From contig CM066321.1 of the NCBI GenBank assembly GCA_033807775.1, forward strand, positions 47,286,555 through 47,350,554: a DNA stretch of 64,000 nucleotides. The letters are read 5' to 3'. Under the pieces are notes generated by a model, which made no database searches, was not told where the DNA came from, and was given only the letters and a program-made list of their open reading frames with translations. The DNA is from Saussurea involucrata. Lineage: Eukaryota > Streptophyta > Magnoliopsida > Asterales > Asteraceae. This document shows positions 45,647-57,229 of the stretch, one piece after another (position 1 is the first letter of the stretch; each line of letters opens with the position of its first letter). The position numbers were made by a program, and so were the translations under genes.

Positions 45647-47321
45647 TGTAACATCCCGCAAAACAAAACATGCATATAACATATAATTCATAACAGGGTT
45701 TCAACAAAACATTCACATTACACATTTGGTCCCAAAGTCTGATCTAACCAATAAAACCTCAGTACAAACTTGATCCCATTTAGATCTGATAATAGCTAAT
45801 AACTGAAATTTTAGTACAAAAGTATCATCAACTTCATAACGATCATCATTCCATATAGCTATCCACCCAGTAATCTAATCACTTACTCTTACTGGTACCA
45901 CCACCTGGAATACAAATTTTTAAAACAAAAATGAGGGTTAGACCTAAGGGTCTAGTGAGTAAATCCCTGATATTTGGAAATCATTAAAATTCATTTATAT
46001 AAATATACACTTTTATATAAATGCATATACATCACACGTAAAATGATACCAAATGCAATTCACACAACATACCTTTCACATACCACCTTATCCCTCCACC
46101 AATGGCCAATAACAATTGGTTGCGAGCCAATTTATCACACCGGTCCTAAGCCCGGCCACGTATTATATTTTCATATAATACTCACGTAATTATAATATCT
46201 CAATATATTATAATTACTCACGTATGACATATTCATACACATCATTAAACATTTGTAAATCACATATTGCATTCCAGTAAAATATACTTTTAAAGTAAAA
46301 CTCACCTCGTGTGTTTATCACAAAAACTCTTCCAAGATAATTCACGTATGTCGATCCTTCACAGAATCTGAAATCAGATAAAATACCAAATATCTCTTTT
46401 AACACTAAAACTTACAAAATTCTCAATTCAAATCGCAACCCAAAATAATATGAAATCGCAATGAACAGTACAAGTCGCAACCGTGATGAACAGTACAAAG
46501 TCGCAACCTCTTACTGCGACTTCACCCCTAAATCGTAACCCACTATTGCGACTCCATCCTAAGTCGCAATCAACTATTGCGATCCCAAACCCAAATCGCA
46601 ATCAACTACTGCGATTCCAATCCCAAATCGCAATCAACTACTGTGATTCCAATCCAAGTCGCAAACGACCATTGCGACTTCAAGCCCAAATCGCAATCGA
46701 CCATTGCGACTTCGTTGAATGTCGCAGTCCTCTATTGCGACTTCGATGAATGTCACAGTTCACTGTTTCATCCTAAAACCCAGATTTTTGTACTTTTACT
46801 CTATGCAAGCTACTGGAAAAGTGCAGATATGTTTAAGACCATTAGCACAACCTAACCTTAAGCTTAACTCCCCAAAACATCCATTTTTAACAAAACCCAC
46901 CAAGACCTAACTAGTATATTCAAGAATAACTTAAGGAATTAGGAATACAATTAAAGTAGGGATGTTTTACCTTGATTACTTCAATTTGGTACAAAATCAC
47001 AGCAGCAATTCCTTCTTCTTCTTCACTTCTCTCGATCTCTCTCTCTTTCTACCGAATTATCACACATACACACACTTACACTTTTAGATATTTACTTCAT
47101 TTGGACACCTCACTCTATTTAGAAAGAAAAGTCGGTTTGACCATGTGAGGTGTCAAAATAAGTTACCAATAAACCCTAAACTTGTTCCACTTGCCAAAAC
47201 ATACCCCTAACTTCTATTATAAAAATTAAAACTTACCCCTTAACTTCTCACTCCTTAAAATACCCACATAAACTTATAAAATTTTCATATTTTAAATTAA
47301 ATAAAATACCTGGTTATTACA
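45647..47321 (-). repeat. 5' LTR of Tekay-like element
   Basis: 1675 bases, nearly identical to 39099-40774. Followed on the plus strand by the target duplication CTGAA. The array of TCGCA/TGCGA units is at 46430-46750. Confidence 0.95.
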
Positions 47322-47326
47322 CTGAA

Positions 47327-49018
47327 TAACTTACTTGTATTTGTTATCCTCCAATTTTAACTTCCATGATTGCCACGTTTTATGTTTCCTTGACTTAGTT
47401 ATTTCCATGTCTCACATATTCGTTGTTTTTTCGATGGAAATACACTCGTTTGAATTCCTAGTTGTTTTCCAAGTTCGCTATTTCTTGCTAATGATTCACT
47501 TCATGTCTGATATATTAATTGTGACTTGTTCTTCACAATTAAACTTTCTAATCATTGTTTCATTTTTAAACATAATGTGCTTACTGAGTCATTCTGTTTA
47601 GCGCTTGATCTTGTTTCTTGAAATTCTATATTTCAAATGATTTTGATGACTTTTGAATAATTCAGTTCAGAACTCCTTCATAAAAGTTTCGACTTCTAAA
47701 CATTTCAGTTTAGAACTCGTACTTCACTGTCTACTAAACTGTTCTACTCATTGCATGAAAGGAGTGTTAGGACTTACATTGTTTCAATGGTCAATCCAGA
47801 GCCGGTAGGACCTACCCAAGAAACACATCCCTTATAGACAACATTGAGGGGTCTATATTGATAGATGAGTTCGGAGTGAAAAGAATTTTGGTGAGGCTGT
47901 GACAGGACATAAAAGAATTATTGGTCCTTACCAAACCGAGTCAGTTATCCGGGTAACCACACAATCTATTCATTCTCGTTCTTTGGAGATGAATATTGAA
48001 ACAGACATGGACCCAGTGTCGACAACTCGTGTCACCCCACCCAGCCACTCAAGTATCTCCCAACAGATGCTTGTTTCATATATTCACGGAGATTTAGCAC
48101 ATAATCTATCTATTCTTCACTCGGAGGTCTTAGATATTGAAAAAGGAAGACATCAGTTCCGGTCTCCGAACTTTATATTCTAATCACTGTGTCAATTGCT
48201 TTTTAACTTGAGTCCCAAGTTAAATCAATTTTTGAGCCTAACAGATAAAATTTATTTCTTTCACACATGCACGAGTCTTTGTGATTCCCATTGCATATCT
48301 TTGTGATATTGCCGGAACAGTTTGAGAAGTAACTTTCTAAAATTTGACTTCAGTGATAACTGGAAGTCCTATCAGAGATACCCCGTTGCCAACTCTGAAC
48401 ATATGCCACACAATTATTTTAATTGTTGTGATAACAGTTACTAAACGTGTTTCTGTGTTAGTTGATTACCCCATCTTGGTTACTTAATGCTTTATCTGGC
48501 ATTTTGCTACTCACCAGTATTGTCTTTGAAAGTACATGATGCGACGGATGCTCCTACTCATCATGAGGGGGAGTAATGACACAAATTCAAAGACACCGAT
48601 TATCAAGTTGAGGGGGAGTTAGCAATGGCCGATGGGGAGTAATTGTGTTCTGATTGAAGATGAGATTGCAAAGATTAAATCCGAGGTTGAAAAGCCGTTG
48701 GATTAACAGTTTGGAGTATTTGATTAAAATTCTTCTCATTCCTTCATCAAGTGGTGTTCGCTACAATTCTGTATCTCCTCATTCAAGCATACTGGTTCTA
48801 CAAGTTCTTAAAGTTGAAAGCCAATTCAATTCACGGCCAAAAACAACTCGCAGTTCAAAGACTGATTCATTGAAGACCAAGAGCTTTATTCAAGGGGGAG
48901 CGCTGAAAAGACATGAAGACAAGCAACATCATTGCATTTCAAAGATTCTAAAGGAAGAGAAGTTCAAGACCTGAAGGTTTCAAGACCGATTTTTCTTTAT
49001 TTATCTTTAGGGGGGGAT
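47327..49018 (+). other. 3' region of element F
   Basis: No pol and no long frame. A 94-residue frame at 47899-48183 (MTGHKRIIGPYQTE) and a 106-residue frame at 48654-48974 have no motif I recognise. AGGGGGAG-type polypurine tracts recur near 48567, 48615, 48896 and 49008, the last next to the LTR. This is the typical untranslated tail of gag-only elements of this kind. Confidence 0.6.
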
Positions 49019-49387
49019 TGTTAGGACCATAAATGTCCTACATATTAGAAAGATATATAAAGAATTATTTAGAGATTAATTAGTTTAATTATTATTGTAA
49101 AAGCCTTAATTGTGTTAATTGGACTTAGTTTAGCCTAATGGGCTTAGGCCTTGTTTGTCTAAAGCCTTAGTATTTAAGGTTTAGTTAACCTTTAGTTTTA
49201 GGTTAGCAATTCGTTAGAGATTCATTAGAGAGCTAATTGTTTAGTAATCGTTCCCTACATTGAATTGTAATATTCTCTGAACGATTGATACTTTGAATGA
49301 ATACGAGATGGATGACAAGTTGAAATCAACAATTGTTCTTGTTATTGCTCATTGATTTTATTGTTACCTGTCAATCTGGGATCAACA
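49019..49387 (+). repeat. 3' LTR of element F
   Basis: 369 bases, ends TGTTAGGACC and GGGATCAACA, preceded by TTTAGGGGGGGAT and followed by the target duplication AAAAC. Confidence 0.95.
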
Positions 49388-49839
49388 AAAACATTTAAAA
49401 TCGTACTTCTAAATTCATAAAATATGTTTGAGAATAGAGAAGTGGTTTGAACATTTAAAAAAACGTTTTTCATGCTTGAAAGTCGTTCTTCTTTCAAACA
49501 ATCGGAGATTAAGATTAGAAGATACTTACATTCAAAAAAATTTGAGCTCCCCCTCAAATCATGATAAAATGATTTAAGATCATATAAGCTCCCCCTTAAC
49601 ATGTGCAAAAGATCTTTATCTTGACAAAATCTGCACAAATAACAAGACTTGGATCAAAATATCCTTAATCATTAAAACGAGTTCTGAATTACCAGGATTG
49701 AAGTAAAATCAGAAGTCATAGTCGTTGAAGAACGAGTCCTGATCTGATATGATCATAAGTCATAATCATTGAAGTACGGGTTCTGAACTGAAGTATTCAG
49801 AAGCCACTTTCTTTACTCCCCCTTAATGGTACATGAATT

Positions 49840-51515
49840 TTACTTTAACAAACTGCACAACTCTTCTTCTGTTTTTCCAATCATGTGTATGATAGATATT
49901 GCATAATCAGTACTACACATGATGAACCTGCAAAACAGATAAAGTAGATTTTGGTACCCAACAGAACTTGGGTCCTGGTTTGTTAGATGCAGTTCTCTTT
50001 GAAGAAATTCTGTAAGTACCGTACCAATAAGAAACATAATCTTTATGTACAAAATCATTTGATCCACAGTAAGAACAACAAATTTGCTTGTGTGCCAACC
50101 TAATCAGATGATTTGCAGAGTAAATAGGATTAGGTTTAACATAAGACTTACCTTTAGGAGCATTGTTCCTCTTTGCATTTGGTGTGGAAGCAGATGATTT
50201 TGGAGCTTCTTTCATTGGAGTTGAGCCTTTCACTCTCCATTCCATCTTTACCTTCTTGAAGACGTGATTCTCTTTAGGTTTGGAAGAAGAGTTAACTTTA
50301 GGCACATTTGAATTATTATCTGATTTGTCAAACAGAGGATTATAGAAGAGATTAGATGAACAAATCTGATCCGTTGAGAAATCATTTGATCTGTTAAATC
50401 TTTTTGAAAAATTGTCTTTAAAAATTGAACTTGAAGCCGTTTTAAACGAACATTCAGAATCAGTTGAGTTTACAAGTGGAGTCTGAGCAATCGTGTCAGG
50501 ACTGACTTGTTTTGAAACATCAACTTTAAAAATGATGTCTTCAAGTTTTTTAATTTTGTTGATTAATACATTTTTCTCTTTAAAAATTAGATCATATTTC
50601 TTTTGAAGACCAGATTTTATCTTTTGATCCTTCAGTATATTTGTTGATAAACCAGATAACTTCATTGTCAGCTTCTTTATCTCATTTTGGAAAATCTTTA
50701 TTTCATCTGGAAAATCATCTTTCACACTTTTTGCTCTAAAATTTTCAACTTTCATCTTTTCAAGCTCATTTCTTTCTATATCTATTAGATATCTTTTGTG
50801 AAAGTTCAAAACTTTTTGCTTCAAAAGATTTTCTTTCAGCATCAAAAGCTATTCTTTCTTTCTCCAAATTATTTTGTAAAGCATAGATTTCGTCAGAAAG
50901 CTCAGCACTTTTAGTTTCAAAAGATTTCCGTTCAACGTCAAACTCAGCTCTTTCTTTTTCGAGCTTTTCTTTTTCAAGAAATAAAACTTTTTCAAAGTCG
51001 GAGACTTGTTTCAAAAGTTTTATACATTTTAGCTCAATCTCTTTCTTTTCTTCAAGAGATTTTCTAGAAGAAACTGACAATCTTTGAGCACAAATCTTTT
51101 CAAGCTCTTCTTTTTCTTTTGAAGACTTAGATTCAAAAATAGAAAATTTTCTTTTCAAATCAGTGTTTTCAATTTCCAAGACAGATATTTTTCTTGAAAA
51201 TTCGAAAAACTTTTCTTTAAAAGAATTTCTTTCAGCTTCAAAGGTATTTTCTAAACAATTCTTTCTGTTTTGAAAATCAGTGTTTTCAAAAATAAGTTTC
51301 TTGGCAACTTTATCTTTTTCATCTCGGACTTCTTTCAAATCTTGTATTTCTCCTTCAAGACCAGAAATATTCTCTTTCAACGTAGTATTCTCAACTTTTA
51401 GATTTTCTCGTTCTTCTTCGAGAATCGGAATTTCAGGCATGTACAAGATTGCACACTCTCTCCTTGACAATCTTGTTTCTCCTCTTCTTGCAGACGAACT
51501 GTTATCTCTCGACAT
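49840..51515 (-). pseudogene. Gag-like coiled-coil gene of element E
   Basis: From ATG 51515: MSRDNSSSARRGETRLSRRE, then a long Glu/Lys coiled coil (about 240 residues, repeated FEAERNSF / FDVERKSF / FDAERKSF heptads). A one-base register change between about 50845 and 50766 leads to a second frame with more coiled coil, a Ser/Thr-rich linker and a Lys-rich region (NAKRNNAPKGKSYVKPNP). It ends in ICCSYCGSNDFVHKDYVSYWYG … GPKFCWVPKSTLSVLQ, the same tail as in element F. A third short frame then ends IIHMIGKTEEELCSLLK near 49840. It is probably a structural protein that packages RNA. No protease or polymerase follows. E and F encode the same protein type but differ too much in sequence to be the same family. 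Confidence 0.75.
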
Positions 51516-51639
51516 GATTGCTGAATACTCAACACTAGATGATGATCGTTAGAAGGTCAGACAAAACAGTAAAATATTACACTTTGAAAACTTTTCAGAG
51601 AAAGTTTTCGAAGGCCACTTGAAAATTTCCTTAGAATCT

Positions 51640-52080
51640 CAAACTTTTAGCAACTCACTAAGCCTTGAAAACTTTTCGCAAGCAACTAACTTTTTACAAA
51701 CGTTTCGCAACCAATACAATTCTCAGAAACTTTTCGCAACGAACACAATAAGAAAACAAACTTCTCGCAGCCTTCTTCTTGCGAAAACCAAACTTTCTGC
51801 AATAGACCAATGCGAAAACTCCAATTCACGCAATCAGACCAATGCGAAAACTCCACTTTTCTCAACAAACCAGTGCGTAAACTCCACTTCACGCAATCAG
51901 ACCAATGCGAAATCTTCAACTTTTCGCAACCTTCAGATGCGAAAACAATACTTTTCGTAGGAAGGCCAATACAAAAACTATACTTTTCGTATACAAAGCA
52001 ATGCGATAGAACTGTCCTTAGACAATAGATGCGAAAACTAGATGAATCTTGCGAAAACTCTATGAATCTTGCGAAAACTT
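51640..52080. repeat. Array of CTTTTCGCA / TGCGAAAA units near 5' end of E
   Basis: About twelve degenerate units like those at 30740-31100 (for example AACTTTTCGCAAC and CAATGCGAAAACTCCA). It lies in the leader, between the gag-like start and the primer site. The units are more irregular here. Confidence 0.8.
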
Positions 52081-52501
52081 CAGATCTTGCGAAAACTTAT
52101 CCGAAAATCTCAATTTTGGCCATAACTTTTTCAATACTTGATGAATTCGAATGAAATTTCACAGATTGTTTCGAAAAACAGTTTCGCACACTTTTGTAGT
52201 TTGAACAAAGATCTAATTCCTCCAAAACTTACAGGTTTCGATCCAAACACAGTAACTTGGAACTTTTCGAACAAAAACCACAAATTCTTCAAAATTCACT
52301 TAATCTGGACCAAATTAGATGAAATTTCTTGAATTAGCAGTGTTTAGGAAGATGAATCGCAGGCTGTTGAACCAAATTTCAATCCAAATTGTCCAAAAAT
52401 AAGAAAATTCGAAACTGGAGTGAACAGTAGATGCGAAAACATCAAGAACACAAAAACAATCTTCAAAAATCTTCAAGAAATCTATCTGATCGATCTGTTT
52501 A

Positions 52502-52513
52502 GCTCTGATACCA
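52502..52513 (-). promoter_or_regulatory. Primer-binding site of element E (tRNA-iMet)
   Basis: TGGTATCAGAGC on the minus strand, two bases from the 5' LTR at 52516. Confidence 0.92.
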
Positions 52514-52515
52514 AA

Positions 52516-52782
52516 TGTTAGTTCCCAAATCTAGTGAGAGAATAAATAATGTAAACACAATCTAGAGAGAGATAGTCATCTATCATTGATTAGTCACAAA
52601 GTACAATAGATGGAAAGCTTACGAAAGGTTACAAATCATTCTCTAAAGCTACCCTAAACAAAGCCTTAACAAGCCTATTTATACCTACAAGGTTACAAGG
52701 CATAAAGGCTAAAATACATGACATTGACTTTACAGAACATTGACTTTACAGTAAATCTTGAATACAATATAATGTTCTAACA
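52516..52782 (-). repeat. 5' LTR of element E
   Basis: 267 bases, six substitutions from 30240-30506, followed by the target duplication CTCCC. TATAAATAG on the minus strand at 52675-52683. Confidence 0.95.
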
Positions 52783-52787
52783 CTCCC

Positions 52788-55702
52788 GAACATCGATGCC
52801 AAGAGGCTTTAACTTCCCACACCACCCCCAAACTAGAGGAGAAACATCCGAACAAACGTTTAACTTGTTAGAGTAGCTTCAATCTGCAAGATTACGGTTG
52901 CCTCCCAACCTTAGGTGATCCATACTTCCCCAACGGTAGATACTAACTTCCATTCAGCCCAGATCTATACGCCTTTAAACTCTTCCTTCAACCAATACAA
53001 GGTTTGATCACTACCAAAACCAATAAAATTCCCCAATCCAACTGTTCCCGCTACCGAACCGCTCTTTACTTTAACAAGTACCTTGAGTCACCAAATGGAC
53101 GGTCATCCTCGACCCAAAGATTATACGACTCCTAAAATACGCCCAATTACCAATCATTCAATTGACATATTCAATTGACAGATTCATTTACCATTCAAGG
53201 AAAGTCGTTCTACTAAATCCACTGATTATAATCTGAACTTCTTAAAACCACTCCAAGCGATACGGTTGCCCCTTAAGATTAGACTACAACACTCTAAGTA
53301 CATTGACGGTTAATGGCCTCAAAATCCGAAGTTGACACCTAACCACTCCACCAAGATTCAAATTACTACAGAACATCGTACACAAATTTTGTCCATCAAG
53401 ACTAACCACCAAACAAAGTTGCAGAAATGAACAGTTTACCACTAGCATTAACAGAAGATACCGCGAACCTCACCCGTCAGATACAAAAAGTACATCGACT
53501 CTGCAACCGATACCATTCGGCCTACAGTAATAGCACACATCGGAAACCCAACCTTCTACTAACAAGGTTCTACACGCCCTCACCCTTAACCGGGGTTGTT
53601 TAACCTTCCCAATCCTAATGAGTTCAAGGTTTTCAAGTGCAGACTCAACACTTATGCCAATAAAACTTTCATTAGGTTTTTCAACACGAAGGTTTTTATA
53701 ACAATATATCGTACGCGTAAAAACCTACTAACACTTATCCGGTAGTCATGCAAAATTGACACACTCGTCCCACATGTGAAAAATTATTCCAAAAATTATT
53801 TGATCACTTCACGAGTTACTAACGAGACACGGAAGTATACCCAAAACTTTTAAAATGGACCGTCATGGCCCTGTCATGTATTTACTTACGCCACTTACGC
53901 ATAAACGTTTTCCTGTAATAAAATAGTATATAACAAATGGTCCATACGAAACTTCAAAAGAGAGAATTCATTAAATCACATTCCCAAATTTTCTCGTTTA
54001 GCCATATAATGACATGGAAGTAAAATCTTAGGGCAAGACTCACACACATTAAGGTGTCTTTCTAGAACATAGGAAACGATAAGTGCATGTGATTTGGTTG
54101 ACACGTAAAAGGATTTAAATCGACTTTAAATTTCAAATCGTACAAATGATGTACATTAACGCTCCAGAAATAGTGGCCACCATACTATGCATACCAACAA
54201 ATCACTATAATGCATTTGCGAGAAATGACATCAAAAGTGCCAACAACCGACAGTGCACAAAACGAAACATTAGAGATGAACTATCATAATGATCTTATAT
54301 GCATTACCCACGCCACATATAAATCAATTCGTACACTAAACAAGGCGTAACGAATCATGCTAGCACCAAATTCAAAAGAGAAAACCATGCAACATCAAAG
54401 TTCCGAAAACTACTCTCTTTGGTTGCAACACGACATAAAGTAATATTTCTCAACAAAACTCGTGTGAGACGAAATTATCAATAAAACCCATAGATTAACG
54501 CACACAATAATTCAAGTATGCACATCACAAAGTATCACCCACGCGACACAAAACGTTGTAAAACAAAACTCCATAATACTTAACAAAACTTCCATAAAAC
54601 TCAATGAAACTCAATGGCATCCGATCAGTCAAAGGGTGCCAAAGTTTTCGTTTCCAACAATCAAATCGCATACAACAACGCTATGACCAAAACGTCATAA
54701 TTTCCAAAAATCTTCTTTTTGTTGCAATACAAGATAAACAACACTTTTTCGTCGATACTCTCAAAAATTAAAATTCCCAATAATTCTCAATATCAAAATA
54801 ATGGAAAGAAACTCTCCGTCCATACCTTAACATATGTGGAGGAGATCCAATGTTAAAGTCCCTAGTCGCAGTTACTTGTCCAAACCTTAAACGACGTTAA
54901 AACATGGATATTACCGTATTCGAAAGTAGCGTTGGACAACAACAAAATAAAGAAAGTCCCGACAAAGTTTGCGATCACGTGCAATAAAATAATTTCATGC
55001 ACGTTTAAAATCAAGATTTAAAATCTCACGTGTACTAAACGTTTTTGCAAGATTTGGTAGTACAATTCGCACGACGATTGGAAACACAAGAAATAGTTGA
55101 GGCAATTTATTTTTTTAAAATAAAATGAATTTCGTGCATGAATTTAGTCGGCATTCAACATCTCCAAACCACACTCTTCGAATTCCTCCGGTCACACTAT
55201 CGTCACTCGGATGCTCAAACATCTTAAGGTAACACTTGGAAAATTTTCTTCGGTTCACCTTATAATATCTCCTCGAATAACGTTGATTCCATAAGCCTAT
55301 GGTTCTAACCGACTAAAAATTCCTACCCAAAACGGTTCACTTAATGCAATCATCATGCTTACTGTCACTCCAAGTGACGGATGTTAAAATCACCAATCCC
55401 TTTTTACGTCTAACCGCTTAGAAACTTCTTTACTACCCCAACAGTTGTCACATCAAAGTAGTCCAAGTATACACATGTAACTTGTAGGTTCACCATAACA
55501 CTGGCCATGTGCAATTATGAACGTACCGTACATGATCATCCTTGCTACCCTCGACGTGATTCTTGTTTCTAGTGACTCCATCAACCTCAAAATGTCCTAT
55601 CTTAAAGTGCTTAATGGTGCAATTTAACTCTTATTTACTTAAAAGAATGCTAGCTTGAGTCTAGGTATCCAAAAAATCAACACCTAAATCTCTTAAACTT
55701 AT
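52788..55702 (-). other. Non-coding interior of element D
   Basis: 2.9 kb with no frame over about 60 codons in either direction. The part at about 54.8-55.4 kb (minus strand) matches the interior of element A at 2.07-2.61 kb and, in part, element B. I cannot identify any remnant of gag, reverse transcriptase or integrase in it. Confidence 0.7.
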
Positions 55703-55714
55703 GCTCTGATACCA
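55703..55714 (-). promoter_or_regulatory. Primer-binding site of element D (tRNA-iMet)
   Basis: TGGTATCAGAGC on the minus strand, three bases from the 5' LTR. Confidence 0.92.
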
Positions 55715-55717
55715 ACT

Positions 55718-57174
55718 TGTAACACTCTCGAAATTTAGAAAGAGCAACTACTAAAAATTCGATAAGATAACCAAATAGGAATAAAAATCCCTTCTACAAC
55801 CCATCCTTGGAAATACCTCAAAATTTAAAACGTAACAAACTTCAACATTTACTAACTTAAGGCATACTTCATAACCAAATAAAGTCGGGTGTTACTTAAC
55901 CCGAATACAAGTTGTTATTCCCAATATATTTGCGAAAGACTTCACTAAGCAATTCACTTCTTGAGCACACTACTAGCAATCATCTCTTCATAGTGTCACT
56001 AGAACTATTCCCAACCTGAACCTGTTACACATGCCGACAAATAAAAAGGTTAGGCTAACGCCTAGTGAGTTCAAGAGTTTACGTCATGATTAAATAACTC
56101 GTTAGACAAAAAAGATGCAACTTAAATCATGATCCAAAAAAGGGATTTGTACTACATATAACAACAATCCATTTTCCATACGCACACAAATTCCGTGACG
56201 AAAGTTCCAATGAAAATCATTTCTCAATAGTGGACTCAATTCCAAAACTCACTCAAGATGTGGATAAATATCAAGTTTCCAAATAATATCAACGCAAATA
56301 AAACTCCAATAATCGAAACATCCAAACAAGGATGAGGCATAATATATCGCCCAAAAATCATGGAAAACAATCCTTATAAATATAATACATCATCGAAAAC
56401 ATGGATAAAAGAAATACCCGAAGCAACACCTTTCGGTGACGGGGGAGACCCGATTTCATCGAATGTGGTGAATACACAAGTTAAACCACAATTATGAATT
56501 ATAAGCTGTTTCATGGATGGAAAAACATATGACTTCAACCTTATCCAGGTCTTTAGTCAATCTCGGACATCAACCCAAACCGGGTCTTTAGTCCATGAAG
56601 ACATCAACTCAAACCGAGTCTCTAGTCTAAGGAGACGTCAATCCAAACCGGATCTTTAGTCTATTGTGACATCAATCCAAACTGGATCTTTAGTCAAGTG
56701 AGGCATCAACCCAAACCGGATCTCTAGCCAAGTGAGACATCAACCCAAACCGGATCTTTAGTCTATTGAGGCATCAATCAAACCAGATCTCTAGCCTAAA
56801 ACCACCAAGTTCAACCCAAACCGGATCTTTACCTTGGGATCTCACCATCCAAAACAAGCTTGTTTAATTTAGAAATTTATACATGACTCCAAAAGAATAA
56901 CCAACGCATTCAAATCATGTAATTCCAAAATAAGATGCAATACATGCAAATGATAACCAAAGCTCTACATCGAGCTATCAAAATCGGACTTATGTCCTCA
57001 AAGACCCTATGGAGTCCAAAAACCGAGCCATAAGCTCAAAAGATCAAATGACCTTTTGTTAAAAGTCAAGATATGCAAATGAAGTGTATCTAACCCACAT
57101 TATGCAATTACATGCTCCGAGGCATGACTAACTCAAAACCCCTTCATTGCCACTTTCCCAATGAAGTCAAATCG

Positions 57175-57229
<55 letters not shown>

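Larger units (their letters stand above)
39099..47321 (-). mobile_element. Tekay-like (Del) chromovirus, full length and young
   Basis: An 8.2-kb Ty3/gypsy element flanked by the target duplication CTGAA (39094-39098 and 47322-47326), inserted in F. LTRs of 1676 and 1675 bases differ by about nine substitutions and one indel (about 0.5%), roughly 0.2 million years at a grass rate. It has an iMet primer site (45633-45644), gag and pol genes with all catalytic motifs, a C-terminal chromodomain-like segment and an intact polypurine tract. It is the youngest large element in the nest. Its only visible defects are single-base register changes in gag and at the gag/pol join. Confidence 0.96.
34302..49387 (+). 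mobile_element. Element F: gag-only, copia-like ends, plus strand
   Basis: LTRs 34302-34669 and 49019-49387, flanked by the target duplication AAAAC (34297-34301 and 49388-49392), inserted in E. About ten substitutions and one indel separate the LTRs (about 2.7%). It has an iMet primer site at 34672-34683 and a polypurine tract TTTAGGGGGGGAT next to the 3' LTR. Only a gag-like gene (36584-38942) is present. F itself holds a MITE, a TRIM and the Tekay-like element. Its own length without these is about 6 kb. Confidence 0.92.
30240..52782 (-). mobile_element. Element E: gag-only, copia-like ends, minus strand
   Basis: Two 267-base LTRs (30240-30506 and 52516-52782) are flanked by the target duplication CTCCC (30235-30239 and 52783-52787), inserted in the interior of D. 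Six substitutions separate the LTRs (about 2.2%). The primer site for iMet lies at 52502-52513, and a polypurine tract AAAGGGGGAGAA sits next to the 3' LTR. The element carries one gag-like gene and no polymerase. It is interrupted by MULE 2 and by element F. Confidence 0.92.

Noticed and set aside
30240..49387. E and F as one element with two gag genes
   Set aside because: They have separate LTR pairs, separate target duplications, opposite orientations and different primer sites, so F is an insertion in E.
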